64,000 nt of DNA, from contig CM045762.1 of NCBI GenBank assembly GCA_025200525.1, forward strand, positions 30,832,196 to 30,896,195, read 5' to 3'. The position numbers and the translations under genes were made by a program. This document shows positions 45,531-56,957 of the stretch, one piece after another (positions within the stretch are counted from its first letter, which is position 1; every line of letters starts with the position of its first letter). Source of the stretch: Camellia lanceoleosa. Its lineage: Eukaryota; Streptophyta; Magnoliopsida; Ericales; Theaceae. The notes below the pieces were generated by a model. That model searched no databases. It saw nothing but the letters and a program-made list of their open reading frames with translations, and was not told the origin of the DNA.

Positions 45531-45589
45531 ATTTAAGCCACCATTACCTAATAGGATTGTTAAGAATGTATTAAATGTTGTTACCTAAG

Positions 45590-46603
45590 CCCATTATCAT
45601 ATTAAAAACAAAACAAACAAAAAAAAAAGTTATAAATGTACTACACAAAAACATATATGTTTTTCTGATAAGACCAAACTACCCTTTTTTGTATTTTATT
45701 TTTATTTTATCTTCTATCTTTTAACTTTTCATTTCCTACCCGGATATTCTTTCATGAATTAACAAATTAGATAAATAGTTAGCAAAAATGTAAAATACAT
45801 CAAAAATACTATTTTCTCTTAATAAAGTGGTAGAAAACGAGGCACATAATAAAATGTTGAAGAGTTATAAGAAGAAGAAGAAAAAAATCACACATTTTTA
45901 TACATTTATTAATATTTTATTTTTGAAATATGTAAAAAAATGTATTAATATTCTAATATTATTGGTGTGTTTCACCATTTGCTAAATATTTATCTAATAT
46001 ATTAATTTATGAAAGAATATCTGTGTAGGAAATGAAAAGATAAAAAAAGAAAAGAAAATAAAATAAAAGATAACAGATAAAATAAAAATAAATACATAAA
46101 AGGGTAGTATTTAATACATTCTTATGGCACTTGTTAACAAAATCTTTTTAAAAATAATTTAATTTTTTGGTTTTATAATTTTAATATAAAAAATTAAGAA
46201 TCACAATGATGTGTGAATAATATTTTTGAAAGTATAAACAAATCTTTTATTTTTAAGTGATAAAATAAAAACTTGCCATATTATTCAATAAAATTTTTAT
46301 GTATAATTATTCGCTTTGTATATACTACTCAATTTTTTGAAAATTTTGCACGTCATCCTAGTGGAAGCTAAGCACTTGAAAAACGAGGCTTCTTTCTTTT
46401 AATTTATTTTGGATCACATTATCTCTCACATAAAAAAGTAAAAAAAATTAAAAAGTAAACTTTTAACCACCTTCTCAAAATATCCTTAAAATACATTGCT
46501 TTTGTTAACCTTTGTGATTGCAAATTAGTTCCTTCCACGCTAGTGGAGTCCTGAAATCAAAGAAAATTTGAGGGGGAAAAAAAAAATTAAACTCACTTTC
46601 AAA
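45590..46603 (+). repeat. Left arm of a 1-kb inverted repeat
   Basis: It pairs with 49262-50442 over its whole length, from CCCATTATCATAT at the outside to AAACTCACTT at the inside. The match includes the stretches at 46020-46120, 46340-46380 and 46530-46560. It is AT-rich and non-coding. Differences between arms are scattered, so the arms are old. Confidence 0.8.
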
Positions 46604-49261
46604 CCCTAAATTTTTAAACCCTCCATTTTTTGAAAATTCCTTCCTAGCCCTCAAGCCAACCCCTGCCAACTCCTTTCAAGAATTAAACAAACATTTTTTA
46701 TTATTTTATTTAAACTTATTTTGAAAATATATATATATATATATGTACCAAAATTTTATTTTTGTAAAATAATATTTGTGTACCAAGTACTTTCAAACTA
46801 AAAACATTGTAGCACCTTGTCCTTAACAACTTTGTTATATTTTTTCTTTTTGTGGTAAAAAAATATATTACACATATCTACATCTATATTATCCACCACC
46901 AAACACAAATAATTGGGTTTTCACTTTATTTATTAATGTGGCCCTCTTTAGTTGGTCAGAAATGTAGATGGCTGTAACAAGATTCAAATTAAAGCCATGA
47001 CGAAGGAAACTCTACTTACATCATAATTTTATCTTTTTATACTTATTTTTTTATTATATTATTAAAAAAAATTAAAATTCTCATTACATATTTTATAATA
47101 CAAAAACTAACCCTAAATTAAACTTTTTTTCAAAACTTTTACAAAATTTTCTCATTACACCTATTCTTTTTGAATTATTGTGGTGTCATGTTACCGAACA
47201 AATTATATTTTTTCAGCCATCTGTTACTGCACGTTTACAAATTCACTTTTCTTAAAACATCATATTTTTTCTAAATTTATGATGGGTCTATTTGGTTATA
47301 CATTGTTAAACAATTTGGATTATTCTAGTACCATGTTGTCGAACAAATTAAATTTATCCAGTCATTTATTATCGCACATTATAGATTTCATTTCTTAAAA
47401 CATCAAACATCCATAAAAACATGAAGTGTATAAATATTTATCAAATCTATCAATACAAATATTTTCAAATCTATTAATACAAACATCTATAAAAACACAC
47501 TAAAATGTTATCACAATCCATCCATGTTGATCATTTCAGTAGTTAATACACCAGAGTTGACAAGCATACAGAATTGACCAATACGAGTAGTATATGCTTT
47601 CTCTCATTCATTAGCACGCGGGTGATGAAAGTGAATCCAATTACCCGCTATCAGAGGTACTGGATGACCAAGAAATAGATAAATCTAATCTCGTGCACTA
47701 CTAGCTTTACTATAATAAGTAAAAACATAATTCTTCAAAGCAAAAAAGAACGAAAATGTTAGAAAAATAAAAATGAAAATGTTTGGCTATAAGTTACCAG
47801 ACAAGTACTTTTTGTTTGATAGTGGGTTATCAAATACGTATTTGTTGTTTGACAGTGTTATTCCGAGCTATTTGAATTTGTATATACCAAATAAAAATCG
47901 AACAACTCTCTTAAAAAATGAAGAAAAAAAAAACATAAAATATAAAGAAAAAAAACTCACAATTTCACTTTTTTTTGTTTGTCCTTTACCACCATTTCTT
48001 TGACCATTAATTTTTTTATGATCAAAATATTATGATTCTTTTTTTTGAAAGTAGATGTATAATAGAGAAGAAGAAATGAGAAAAAAAAAAAAGAGTAGGG
48101 ATTGAAGTGCAATGAGCATAAAGGGATAACCAAATCTATTTAATTTTTGTCTTTTGTCCCTAAAAGTAATTTTAAACATAGATAAAATTCCCTGATATTT
48201 GATTAAAATACGAATTGCCTCCCATGATTTGAAAATTTATAAATACTTTCCTATCATAATTTTTTATTTAACAGACTTAATTGAAAAAGTAAAATTTTTA
48301 ACTGCTCATCTATACAATAATAAAATTATTTGAATTATTAATTAAAATAATATTTTAATATTATTAAAAATTGTTAATTAACTTAATAATTTATTAATAA
48401 AATGATCTATTTATTATGAAATTAGAAATCTTAGAGGCATAATGTAATTTCTAAAATTACGTAAGATAATTTATAATTTAAATAAATCTAAAAAGATATA
48501 TTTATAATTACTTATAAAATTAAGAGAAAAAAATCTCAATTGCAAAGTATAAAGAGATAAATATATTGTATAAGTAAAATTTCCCATGGTGAATAATTGT
48601 TTTAAAGGTAGAGTAGTGTTCATGTCACATCACAGTCAATGTCTTTACTTTCACATTTTTGTCTCCTGCTTTCTATAAAGTTATTTTAATTTTTGGATTT
48701 GGTTATGGTGTGCAACTTATATCTTACACCTTACACCTTACACTTATACTTTATACTTACATCTTTTGTGAAAAATTAAACCTTACACTTACACCTTTTT
48801 TGAAGTTGCACACCATATGCAACCCACTTACACCTTACACCTCACACTTACACCTTACACTTACACTTTATACTTATACTTACACCTTACACTTACACTT
48901 TTTGTGTAAGTGGCACATGGTGTGCAATTGCACACTTAAGAAAAATCCTTAATTTTTTAAAGGACAATGATTCATAATTTTAAATTTAAATTTTTAATAA
49001 TGACTCTAATGATATGATATGTAATAAAAAAAATAAAAAAAAAATAAGACATATACATTAAATTATTCATTAGTGAAACCTACTGTCACATAAATATAAT
49101 TTTCATTAAAATTCTACTTTTAATGTTCTTAAATATTTTTATTTTTTAAATACATTTAATATGTAAATAGTATATATTTAAAGATTCTAATCATAACTTA
49201 AAATTATATATTTTGACCTTTGTTTTTGTTGAGTCCTACAAATTGAGTTGACTTGATTTTA
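46604..49261. other. AT-rich DNA between the inverted arms
   Basis: About 2.65 kb with no supported gene. A TTACAC-type repeat lies at 48720-48925. The short ORFs have no recognisable product. If the two arms are the ends of one foldback element, this is its interior. Confidence 0.5.
48720..48925. repeat. TTACACC/TTACACTTATAC simple repeat
   Basis: Imperfect 6- and 12-bp repeats (CTTACACCTTACAC, CTTATACTTACACC). They are bracketed by GGTGTGCAA (about 48707) and TGGTGTGCAATTGCACAC (about 48920). Confidence 0.75.
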
Positions 49262-50442
49262 ATCCTTGGAAGTGAGTTTTATTATTTTTTTTTTTTCTTC
49301 AAATTTTCTTTGATTTTAGGACTCCACTAGCGTGGAAGGAACCAATTTGCAATCAGAAAGGTTAACAAAAGCAACATATTTTAAAGGTGTTTTGAAAAGG
49401 TAGTTAAAAGATAATTTTTTAATTTTTTTTGATTGTTTTATATGAGAGATAATGTGATTAAAAATTACAGAAATGCGTTGGACCCCCACTGGGGGTCGAC
49501 CCCCAGTGAGGTGGAGGGCCATGAGTGGTTGAAAAAAAAACAGTTTTTTTTTTTTTTTTTTGACTGGCGGCCAGTGGGGGCGCGCCACGTCACTGGGGGC
49601 GCGACCCCCACTGGGGGTCCTTAGCAGCATTGTAAAAATTAACTAAAAGTTAATTTTTGACTTTTAATTGATATTTTCAAAAGAAGCCTCGTTTTTCAAG
49701 TGCCTAGCTTCCACCAGGATGAGGTGCAAAATTTTCAAAAAATTGAGTAGTGTTATACAAAGGGAATAATTATACATAAAAATTTTATTGAATAATATGA
49801 CAAGTTGTTATTTTATCACTTGAAAATAAAAGATTTGTTTATACTTGCAAAAATATTACTCACATCATTGTGATTCTTAAATTTTATATTAAAATTATAT
49901 AATCAAAAAATTAAATTATTTTTAAAAAGATTTTGTTAGCAAGTGTCATAAGAATGTATTGAATACTACCCTTTTATGTATTTATTTTTATTTTATCTTT
50001 TATCTTTTATTTTATTTTATTTTTTTATCTTTTCATTTCTACACAAATATTCTTTCATAAATTAATATATTAGATAAATATTTAGCAAATGGTGAAACAC
50101 ACCAATAATATTAGAATATTAATGCATTTTTTTACATATTTCAAAAATAAAATATTAATAAATGTATAAAAATGTGTGATTTTTTCTTCTTTTTCTTATA
50201 ACTCTTCAACATTTTATTATGTGCCTCGTTTTCTACCACTTTATTAAGAGAAAATAGTATTTTTGATGTATTTTACATTTTTGCTAACTATTTATCTAAT
50301 ATGTTAATTCATGAAAGAATATCCCGGTAGGAAATGAAAAGTTAAAAGATAGAAAATAAAATAAAAAGAAATACATAAAAGGGTATATATGTTTTTGTGT
50401 TGTACATTTAAAACTTTTTATTTCATTTTATATGATAATGGG
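49262..50442 (-). repeat. Right arm of the 1-kb inverted repeat
   Basis: Reverse complement of 45590-46603, with a MITE of 165 bp inserted (49468-49632). It ends at 50442, where element 3 starts. The arm may continue beyond element 3. Confidence 0.8.
49468..49632. mobile_element. GC-rich palindromic MITE, 165 bp
   Basis: TAAAAATTA flanks it at 49459-49467 and 49633-49641 (9 bp, perfect). The ends CAGAAATGCGTTGGACC and GGTCCTTAGCAGCATTG are inverted relatives. Inside, the palindrome GACCCCCACTGGGGGTC occurs near both ends around a poly-T run. It is absent from the matching place in the left arm. Confidence 0.8.
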
Positions 50443-50906
50443 TGTGGGGATATATTTTCTGAATACCAACACGTGGCCAAGGTTATCTCCGAAGATATTG
50501 AAATCCGCGATAAGCGGATAAGGGACAAGAGTCCTAGAATGAGAAAGGATTTCAGCCTAGATAAGGATAAAGCTCTTAGGGAGTTTATCTTTATCTATTG
50601 GTGAGTCCAAGCTAAGTACTGAGCAGAAGTCCATTGAAGCTAGACTTCTATTTGGACTAGGATTGTGTTGGCTATAAAAGAAAGGCACCCCCATAGGTCT
50701 AAGGTACGCAATTTATATTCTGAACAGTGAGTTAAGCACTTGATCTATTTTGAGAGATAACTGACTTGATCGTCGGAATGCCCCCAGGTGGACGAACCAC
50801 CGCCGGAATCTCTTTTTTCTGTTGCAGGTCAATCAGGCGCCATCTTCTGCCAGTGCTCTCCAGCTGAATACTAAGTTGGCAGTGTGGTCAGAAATCCACT
50901 CATACA
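50443..50906 (+). mobile_element. 5' LTR of element 3
   Basis: 464 bp from TGTGGGGATATA to ACTCATACA. The spacer ATT and then the PBS follow. Its end matches the element 2 LTR end. Confidence 0.85.
50673..50679 (+). promoter_or_regulatory. TATA box of the element 3 LTR
   Basis: TATAAAA in the context GGCTATAAAAGAAAGG, about 230 bp before the LTR end, the same spacing as in the other LTRs here. Confidence 0.6.
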
Positions 50907-50909
50907 ATT

Positions 50910-50924
50910 TGGCGCCGTCTGTGG
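50910..50924 (+). other. Primer-binding site of element 3
   Basis: TGGCGCCGTCTGTGG, three bases after the LTR. It is identical to the element 1 site, and its first eight bases match tRNA-Asp. Confidence 0.85.
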
Positions 50925-50941
50925 AAAAGAAAGAAGAATAG

Positions 50942-52532
50942 ATGACCAACGACGGACAGAAAGAGAAGACTGAGGATAACACTCCTACTGGGAGTGAGAG
51001 ACCTATTGACCTTGACGTCGAAGAAGACAATTGTAACGAAGAAACTCGTGACCAAAATCACAGAGCGAAAGACGTCGGCCAGGAAGGCGACGTACCAAAA
51101 AAAACAGACCAAAGCGGGTACTATAACGAAGATAACCTCTAGGTATGGAAAGACAAATGCCTACGGAGAGACGAAGAGATGAAGGGGATGGCGAACAAAT
51201 TGGCGAACCTGCAAACAATGGTTTATGATGCAAAATAACGTCATGTAGCCATCATTCCCGCTGCAGGACACACCGATTCCAGCGGCCAATGCCTAGAAGG
51301 GATGGCAGAAAACAATCCCTGTTGCCCCCCAGCACGCCAGGAGCGAAAAACACTCTCACCGACCGTCAAGGGAGATCGGAAGAGGAGAGTCGAGAAGGGA
51401 AGAATCTCGAAGGACACATTACACCAAGGAGGTAGACCCCAGAGAACGTCGGCATGTTCAAAGACAGGAGTTGTGCTTCGACGCAACTAATGTAGAAAGG
51501 TCGAAAAGGGCTCACAACAAAACTAAGAGCAACGCACCTAAAAGGCTGAAGTCAAGAGACAGCCGAGCTCCTGGGCAAACCAAAGAGGACTTAAGAGATT
51601 ACCTCAAGAGGAAACAACAAAATGCCGAGGTAACTTCCCATGTAAAGCCGAGAACACCATTCTCGGTGGAACTGGACAGATTTGAGGCACCAAAAAGATT
51701 CAATATGCCAATATTCCAAATATACGATGGGAAGTCGGACCCCAACTTTCACGTCGGATTATACCTAAACTCAATGGTACTGTACACTGGGAACGAGCCG
51801 TTACTCTGCAAGGTGTTCCCCTCATCATTCGGGAAGATTGCATCGAATTGGTTTCACAAATTACCGAAGGGAAGTGTGAAGACCTAGGAAGGCCTGGCCG
51901 AGATGTTCGTGGCCAGGTTCATGACAAACAAACTACAACCGTTAAGGGTAGACGCCCTGATGGCTCTGAGGATTAGCGAGGATGAAGGCCTTAGGGCCTA
52001 CGGCAAAAGGTATTATGAGGTGTTCAACCGAATACCCAAGTGCAACCAAGAGCTAGCAGTCGTGTCTTTCAAGAACGGCCTAAAAGATGATTGTGCACTA
52101 CGAAAGTCATTGGCTAAGACATTGCCAAAAAGCATGGAGGAGCTCATGGCCAGAATTGAGAAATACACCAGAGCTGAGGAAGACACGCCAAGGATTAAGG
52201 CAACAAAGCAAGAGAAAGCAAACGGCTTGCCGAAGCGAGGCCGAGGTAACAACGGATCCAACAAGCAAGAGATAGGACTGAGAACCGCACAGGCAGTCAC
52301 AACTGTATTCCGAATTCTAATTCACAAAGTCTTGGATAAAATCGGAACCCAACCCTATTTCAGAACATCGGCAAGGGTTCCAGGAGAGTTTATGGGAAGA
52401 AGCCTTGGGAAGCATTGTGCTTACCATAACGAAGACGGGCATCTGACTCAGGGTTGCAGAGCCCTGAAGTCACACCTAGAAGACCTGGTAAGGCAAGGCC
52501 ATTTAAGGGACCTTGTAGATGAGGCCAGATGA
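50942..52532 (+). pseudogene. Element 3 gag (broken)
   Basis: It starts at the first ATG after the PBS (MTNDGQKEKTED), an acidic N-terminus stopped by TAG at 51140-51142. The gag core (PF03732-like) spans about 51680-52100: FQIYDGKSDPNFHVGLY, LCKVFPSSFGKIASNWFHKL, then after a TAG at 51885 FVARFMTNKLQP and ALRISEDEGLRAYGKRY. A zinc-knuckle-like motif CAYHNEDGHLTQGC with LKSHLEDLVRQGHL lies near 52430. The protein would form the particle shell and bind element RNA. Confidence 0.85.
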
Positions 52533-52743
52533 GGGAAGAGCAGGCAAGACTGCCTCAGGCACCAGTGGCTCCACCTCTCCCAGCACAGCAGCCGCAGGCA
52601 GGCGAACCTCAGGTAATTAATGTAATTCACTCGAAGGTCAACGAAAACGAAATACGAGGGGAGACCCAGAAGGTGAAGCACTTGCAGCATGTGTACCAGG
52701 TCGGAGGAAAAGACCTCGGGCCGAGGAATGTCGGGGACCAGTA

Positions 52744-53334
52744 GTGTCCTTTACCGAAGCCGACCTGGAGATGATACAACATCCGCACAACAATGCCTTG
52801 GTAGTATCTCTCCAGGTTGGGGAGTGCCAAGTGAAGCGCATTCTAATTGACCAAGGCAACTCTTGTGACATCATGTATGTCAGATGTCACAAGGAGCTTG
52901 GCCTTCACCCAGATGATATGGAGCAATCCAATGGACCAATGGTCGGGTTCAATAGAACGCTGACATGGCCACTGAGAGCAGTAAGCTTGGAAGTGCAGAC
53001 TGGCACCAAGAAGATAAAGGCGGAGTTCACCGTAATCGACACACCCTCCCCTTACAATGTTATCTTGGGAAGGCCATGGTTGCATGCAATGGGGGCTATT
53101 CCCTCAACATTGCATCAGCTACTGCGGTTCCCAACAGAGCATGGGATAGAAGAGGTCAGAGGGGATCAGCTGCAGGCAAAGAACTGCTCCATAGCAGCAA
53201 TGAAATCCACCTACAACATACGAGAACCAAAAGGGGCGGAGAACGAAGACGAAGACGTGGAAGTCCTAGAGGACGTCGGCAAGGAGCCAGCCGAGAAAAG
53301 TGAAGAAACCCTAAAGAAAATCCTCGTCCAGTAG
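52744..53334 (+). pseudogene. Element 3 aspartic protease region
   Basis: An open stretch of 196 codons. The active-site region reads RILIDQGNSCDIMY; Asp-Gln-Gly instead of Asp-Thr-Gly is usual in plant Tat elements. The second half motif is PYNVILGRPWLHAMGAIPSTLHQLLRFPT. It ends at a TAG (53332-53334) in the linker before RT, which is open in functional relatives. The protease would cut the Gag-Pol product. Confidence 0.8.
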
Positions 53335-53406
53335 GGGGATGAAGAACGCTACTTCCTTCTTGGCTCGGGCTTAGCCGAAGAAGAGGAAAAAGAACTGGAG
53401 GCGTTC

Positions 53407-54399
53407 TTGAGAGCAAACATTGAAGTGTTTGCCTGGACGCCTTACGAGATGCATGGCATTGACCCTAAGGTCACTTGCTATAAACTGAATGTAGACAAGT
53501 CGGCTAAACCTGTAATCCAACGAGCAAGAAGACCGACGTTGATGCATGTCGAGGCAGCGGAAGAAGAAGTAGACAGACTTTTGGAAGCCAGAGCCATTCG
53601 AGAGGTAAATTACCATACATGGCTATTGAACACAGTAGTGGTGAAGAAAAAGAATGGTAAATGGAGGGTCTGCGTGGACTTTACCAGCCTAAACAAGGCC
53701 TGTCCCAAAGACAGTTTTCCTCTACCCAAGATTGACCAACTGGTGGATGCCACTTTAAGGCATGGAAGAATGAGCTTCCTGGATGCCTACAGAGGGTACC
53801 ATCAGATAGCCATGTACCCATCAGATAAGGAAAAGACTGCGTTTATCACCCCAAAGAGGCTGTATTGCTACAGAGTGATGCCTTTTGGGTTGAAAAATGC
53901 AGGAGCAACTTACCAGAGATTGGTAACCAAGATATTCAGACACCTAATTGGCTGAACAGTGGAAGTTTACATCGATGATATGGTCGTGAAGACCAAAGAA
54001 CCTGAAGGTCATCTAGCCGACCTAAAAGCAGTATTTGACATCCTTAAAACATATCGGCTCCGACTTAATGCATCGAAGTGTGCATTTGGAGTTGGATCTG
54101 GTAAGTTTTTAGGATACTTGGTGACTAGAAGGGGCATTGAGACCAGCCCAGATCAGATCAAGGCCATTCTAGAGTTGAAAAGCCCGACGTTGGCAAAACA
54201 GGTGCAGATGTTGACTGGAAGGGCTACAGCCCTGAATAGGTTCATAAGCAGAAGCTCAGACAAGTGCAAACCTTTTTTTCAACTTAGTGAAGAAAGCCAC
54301 AGACTTCTTATGGACCGAGGAGTGCGAAACCGCCTTGGCCGACTTGAAGAAATATTTGACCACAGCTCCAGTTCTTTCAAATCCAGAACCTGGAGATGA
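53407..54399 (+). pseudogene. Element 3 reverse transcriptase (one TGA)
   Basis: Motifs [63 protein letters not shown] and [11 protein letters not shown] are all present. A single TGA at 53953-53955 lies just before the YIDD box, probably from CGA (Arg). The frame shifts near 54290, where it enters the RNase H segment. Confidence 0.9.
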
Positions 54400-54736
54400 G
54401 CTGTTCCTGTACTTGGCAGTTTCAGAACATGCTGTAAGTGTAGTGGTAATCTGAGAAGAAAAATGGGAACAAAGGGCTGTTTACTATGTAAGCAAAACCC
54501 TGGCTGATGCAGAAATCAGGTATTTACCCTTAGAGAAGTTGGCGTTGGCTTTAGTAATGGCTTCAAAGAAGCTGAACCATTACTTTCAAGCCCATAAAAT
54601 TGTGGTGCTAACTGAACACCCTTTGAAGTCCTTATTACAGCAAGGAGATCTGACAGGCGAGATAGCCAGATGGGCAGTGGCCTTGGGCTAATATGACCTG
54701 GAGTTCAAACCCAGAACATCAATCAAAGGCTAAGTT
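54400..54736 (+). pseudogene. Element 3 first RNase H region (broken)
   Basis: LFLYLAVSEHAVSVVVI, VYYVSKTLADAEIRYLPLEKLALALVMAS and HYFQAHKIVVLTEHPL are visible. Stops: TGA near 54452, TAA near 54690 and TAA near 54732. The linker VLADFMAEFKPES follows. Confidence 0.85.
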
Positions 54737-55290
54737 TTGGCTGACTTCATGGCCGAATTCAAGCCAGAATCCATCGTACATCGGGCTTCGTTGAGCCGAG
54801 GTAAACGATGTCCAAGCGAGCAAAGAGAAGCCCAGCCAAGGGCAACGGAACAAAGGAAGGAAGAAAAACTAAGACCCTGCAGCATTTACATCGGCAACTC
54901 CTTTCGACTATTTGTCGATGGGAGTTCAAACCGACAAGGAGCGAGGGCAAGAGTAGTACTGGTATCTCCTGATGGACAGATATTAGAACAGTCCATTCGT
55001 TTGGGGTTCAAGACCTCAAACAATGAAGCAGAGTATGAAGTACTGATTGCAGGACTGAAACAGGCAGTAGCAGTAGAAGCAGATAAGGTGATAGTCTTCT
55101 GTGACTCTCAGCTTATAGTCAACCAAACAACAGGCGAGTTCGCCGCAAGAGACAAAAGGATATCAGCCTACGTAAAGGAGGTCAGCAAATTAGTGGCAAT
55201 GTTTCAGAATTGTTGACTACAGCAGATCAGTAGAGATGATAACAGTCACGCTGATACCCTAGCCAACCTGGCTAGTGCAATACAACCTAG
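54737..55290 (+). pseudogene. Element 3 second (archaeal-type) RNase H
   Basis: All three acidic motifs are visible: LFVDGSSNRQG, TSNNEAEYEVLIAGL and VIVFCDSQLIVNQ. The domain is open at 54737-55216 and a TGA follows FQNC. The A-R-A-R-V after the first motif differs from the usual G-A-G-V. Confidence 0.85.
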
Positions 55291-55306
55291 AAAGGCAAGG
55301 ACGATA

Positions 55307-56600
55307 ATGGTTAACTACTTGTCGGGCCCGAGCATCGAACCACTGACCACAGAGCGTGAAGCGATGTGTGTAGACATGGGACCAAGCTGGATAGACGCAA
55401 TAATAGCATTTCTGAAAGAAGGAAAACCGCCAGATGATCACATTGAGGCACACAAGATCATATTGAAGTCGGCAAGATTCAGTGTAACAGCAAAGAGACA
55501 TCTCTACAGAAGATTCTTCATTGGACCCCTTTTGAGGTGTGTACATCCTTCACAAGTCGAAGATTTTTTGTCTGAAATACATGAAGGAGTATGTGGAAGC
55601 CACGCTGGGGGCAGATCACTTGCTTATAGGGCCATCACCCAGGGGTATTGGTGGCCCTACATGCAGAAAGACGCAGAAGCCTATGTCAGGAAGTGTGAAA
55701 AGTCCCAAAGGTTTGCACCTCTGATACACCAACCAACAACAAACCTGAACCTAGTATCCAGTCCTTGGCCGTTCGCCCAATGGAGCATGGATCTTGTTGG
55801 AAAATTGCCCCAAGCAACTGGGCAAAGGAAGTACATGCTGGTAGCAACAGATTACTTCACCAAATGGATAGAAGCTGAACCCCTTACCAAGATTCGGGAC
55901 GTGGATGTGAAGAGCTTCATATGGAAGAATATTATCACCAGGTTTGGGATCCCAAGAGCACTAGTTGCAGACAATGGAACACAGTTTGACAGTAAGCTAA
56001 TCAAGAGCTTCTGTGCAAAGTTCAAAATCAAGAATTATTTTTTCACCCCAAGTTTTCCTCAAAGCAATGGACAAGCAGAACCATCCAACAAAGTCATCTT
56101 GGATGGGATTAAGAAGAGGCTGCAAGCAGCAAAGGGAAAGTGGGTAGATGAACTGCCAAGTGTACTCTGGGCATATCGGACTACACCGAGAAGATCAACT
56201 GGAGAATCCCCATTTGCCATGGCTTATGGCACAGAAGCAGTCATTCCTTTGGAAGTCGGCATCCCAGGAATCAGAACCCAGGGAGTAGAAAATGGGACTA
56301 ATGATGTATTATTAGCCCAAGATCTGGATTTGCTAGAAAAAAGAAGAGAGAGAGCTGCAATTCAGCTAACGGCATACAAACAGCAGCTTGCCAAGGCTTA
56401 GAATAAGAAGGTCAACCCAAGGGGGTTTCAAATCGGTGACCTCGTCTTGAGAAAAGTCGTCGGCAAAGGATCCCAGAGAGGGCAAGCTTGGCCCAAATTG
56501 GGAGGGACCTTATAGAATCATCTCGGTACTGGGCAATGGGGCATATCGGCTTGAAGATAATGAGGGCAAAGAGCTGCCAAGGCCCTGGAATACTTGTAAT
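55307..56600 (+). pseudogene. Element 3 integrase (nearly intact)
   Basis: 364 codons are open (55307-56401). The zinc region has HEGVCGSHAGGRSLAYRA and KCEKSQRF, where the last Cys of the H2C2 finger is replaced by Ser (codon at 55703-55705). Core motifs: WSMDLVGKLP with the first Asp, ALVADNGTQFDS with the second Asp and SNGQAEPSNK with the Glu. A TAG at 56399-56401 cuts off the C-terminal part, which continues as RGFQIGDLVLRKVVGK and GPYRI-like sequence in shifted frame to about 56600. The lost zinc ligand alone would probably impair it. Confidence 0.88.
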
Positions 56601-56621
56601 CTTAAGTTTTTTTATCATTAA

Positions 56622-56850
56622 GGCCTCGTTTGGGAACAGGCTAATTTGGTAACTTTTTGGCTATTTGGCTAAAAAGGTAGGTAAAAAAAACTTGTATGTT
56701 TGGGATGACTTTTTGGCTAATTACGAAAAGATGTGCAAAAAGTAGAGAGAAAAGAGAATCTTTGACTTTTTTGTATGAGTTGTTGGCTTTTTGGCTAATT
56801 TAGTAACTTTTTGGCTAATTGGCTAAAAAGGTAAGTCCCCAAACGGGGCC
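56622..56850. mobile_element. Tourist-like MITE, 229 bp, in element 3
   Basis: The ends GGCCTCGTTTGGGAA and TCCCCAAACGGGGCC form an inverted pair. TAA flanks both sides (56619-56621 and 56851-56853). It sits about 20 bp after the pol end. Confidence 0.85.
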
Positions 56851-56957
56851 TAAATTTTCTTGTCCTTTGTTATTAGCCGAAGTAATAAATAAAGCTTGAT
56901 TTTTCACACTTATGACTGATAAGATAGTTGATGATGTTTTTAGATTATATGCATAAT

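Noticed and set aside
44866..45532. Several overlapping ORFs on both strands
   Set aside because: They are translations of CT/GA-rich tracts (Ser/Leu/Phe or Lys/Glu/Arg runs) and have no protein character.
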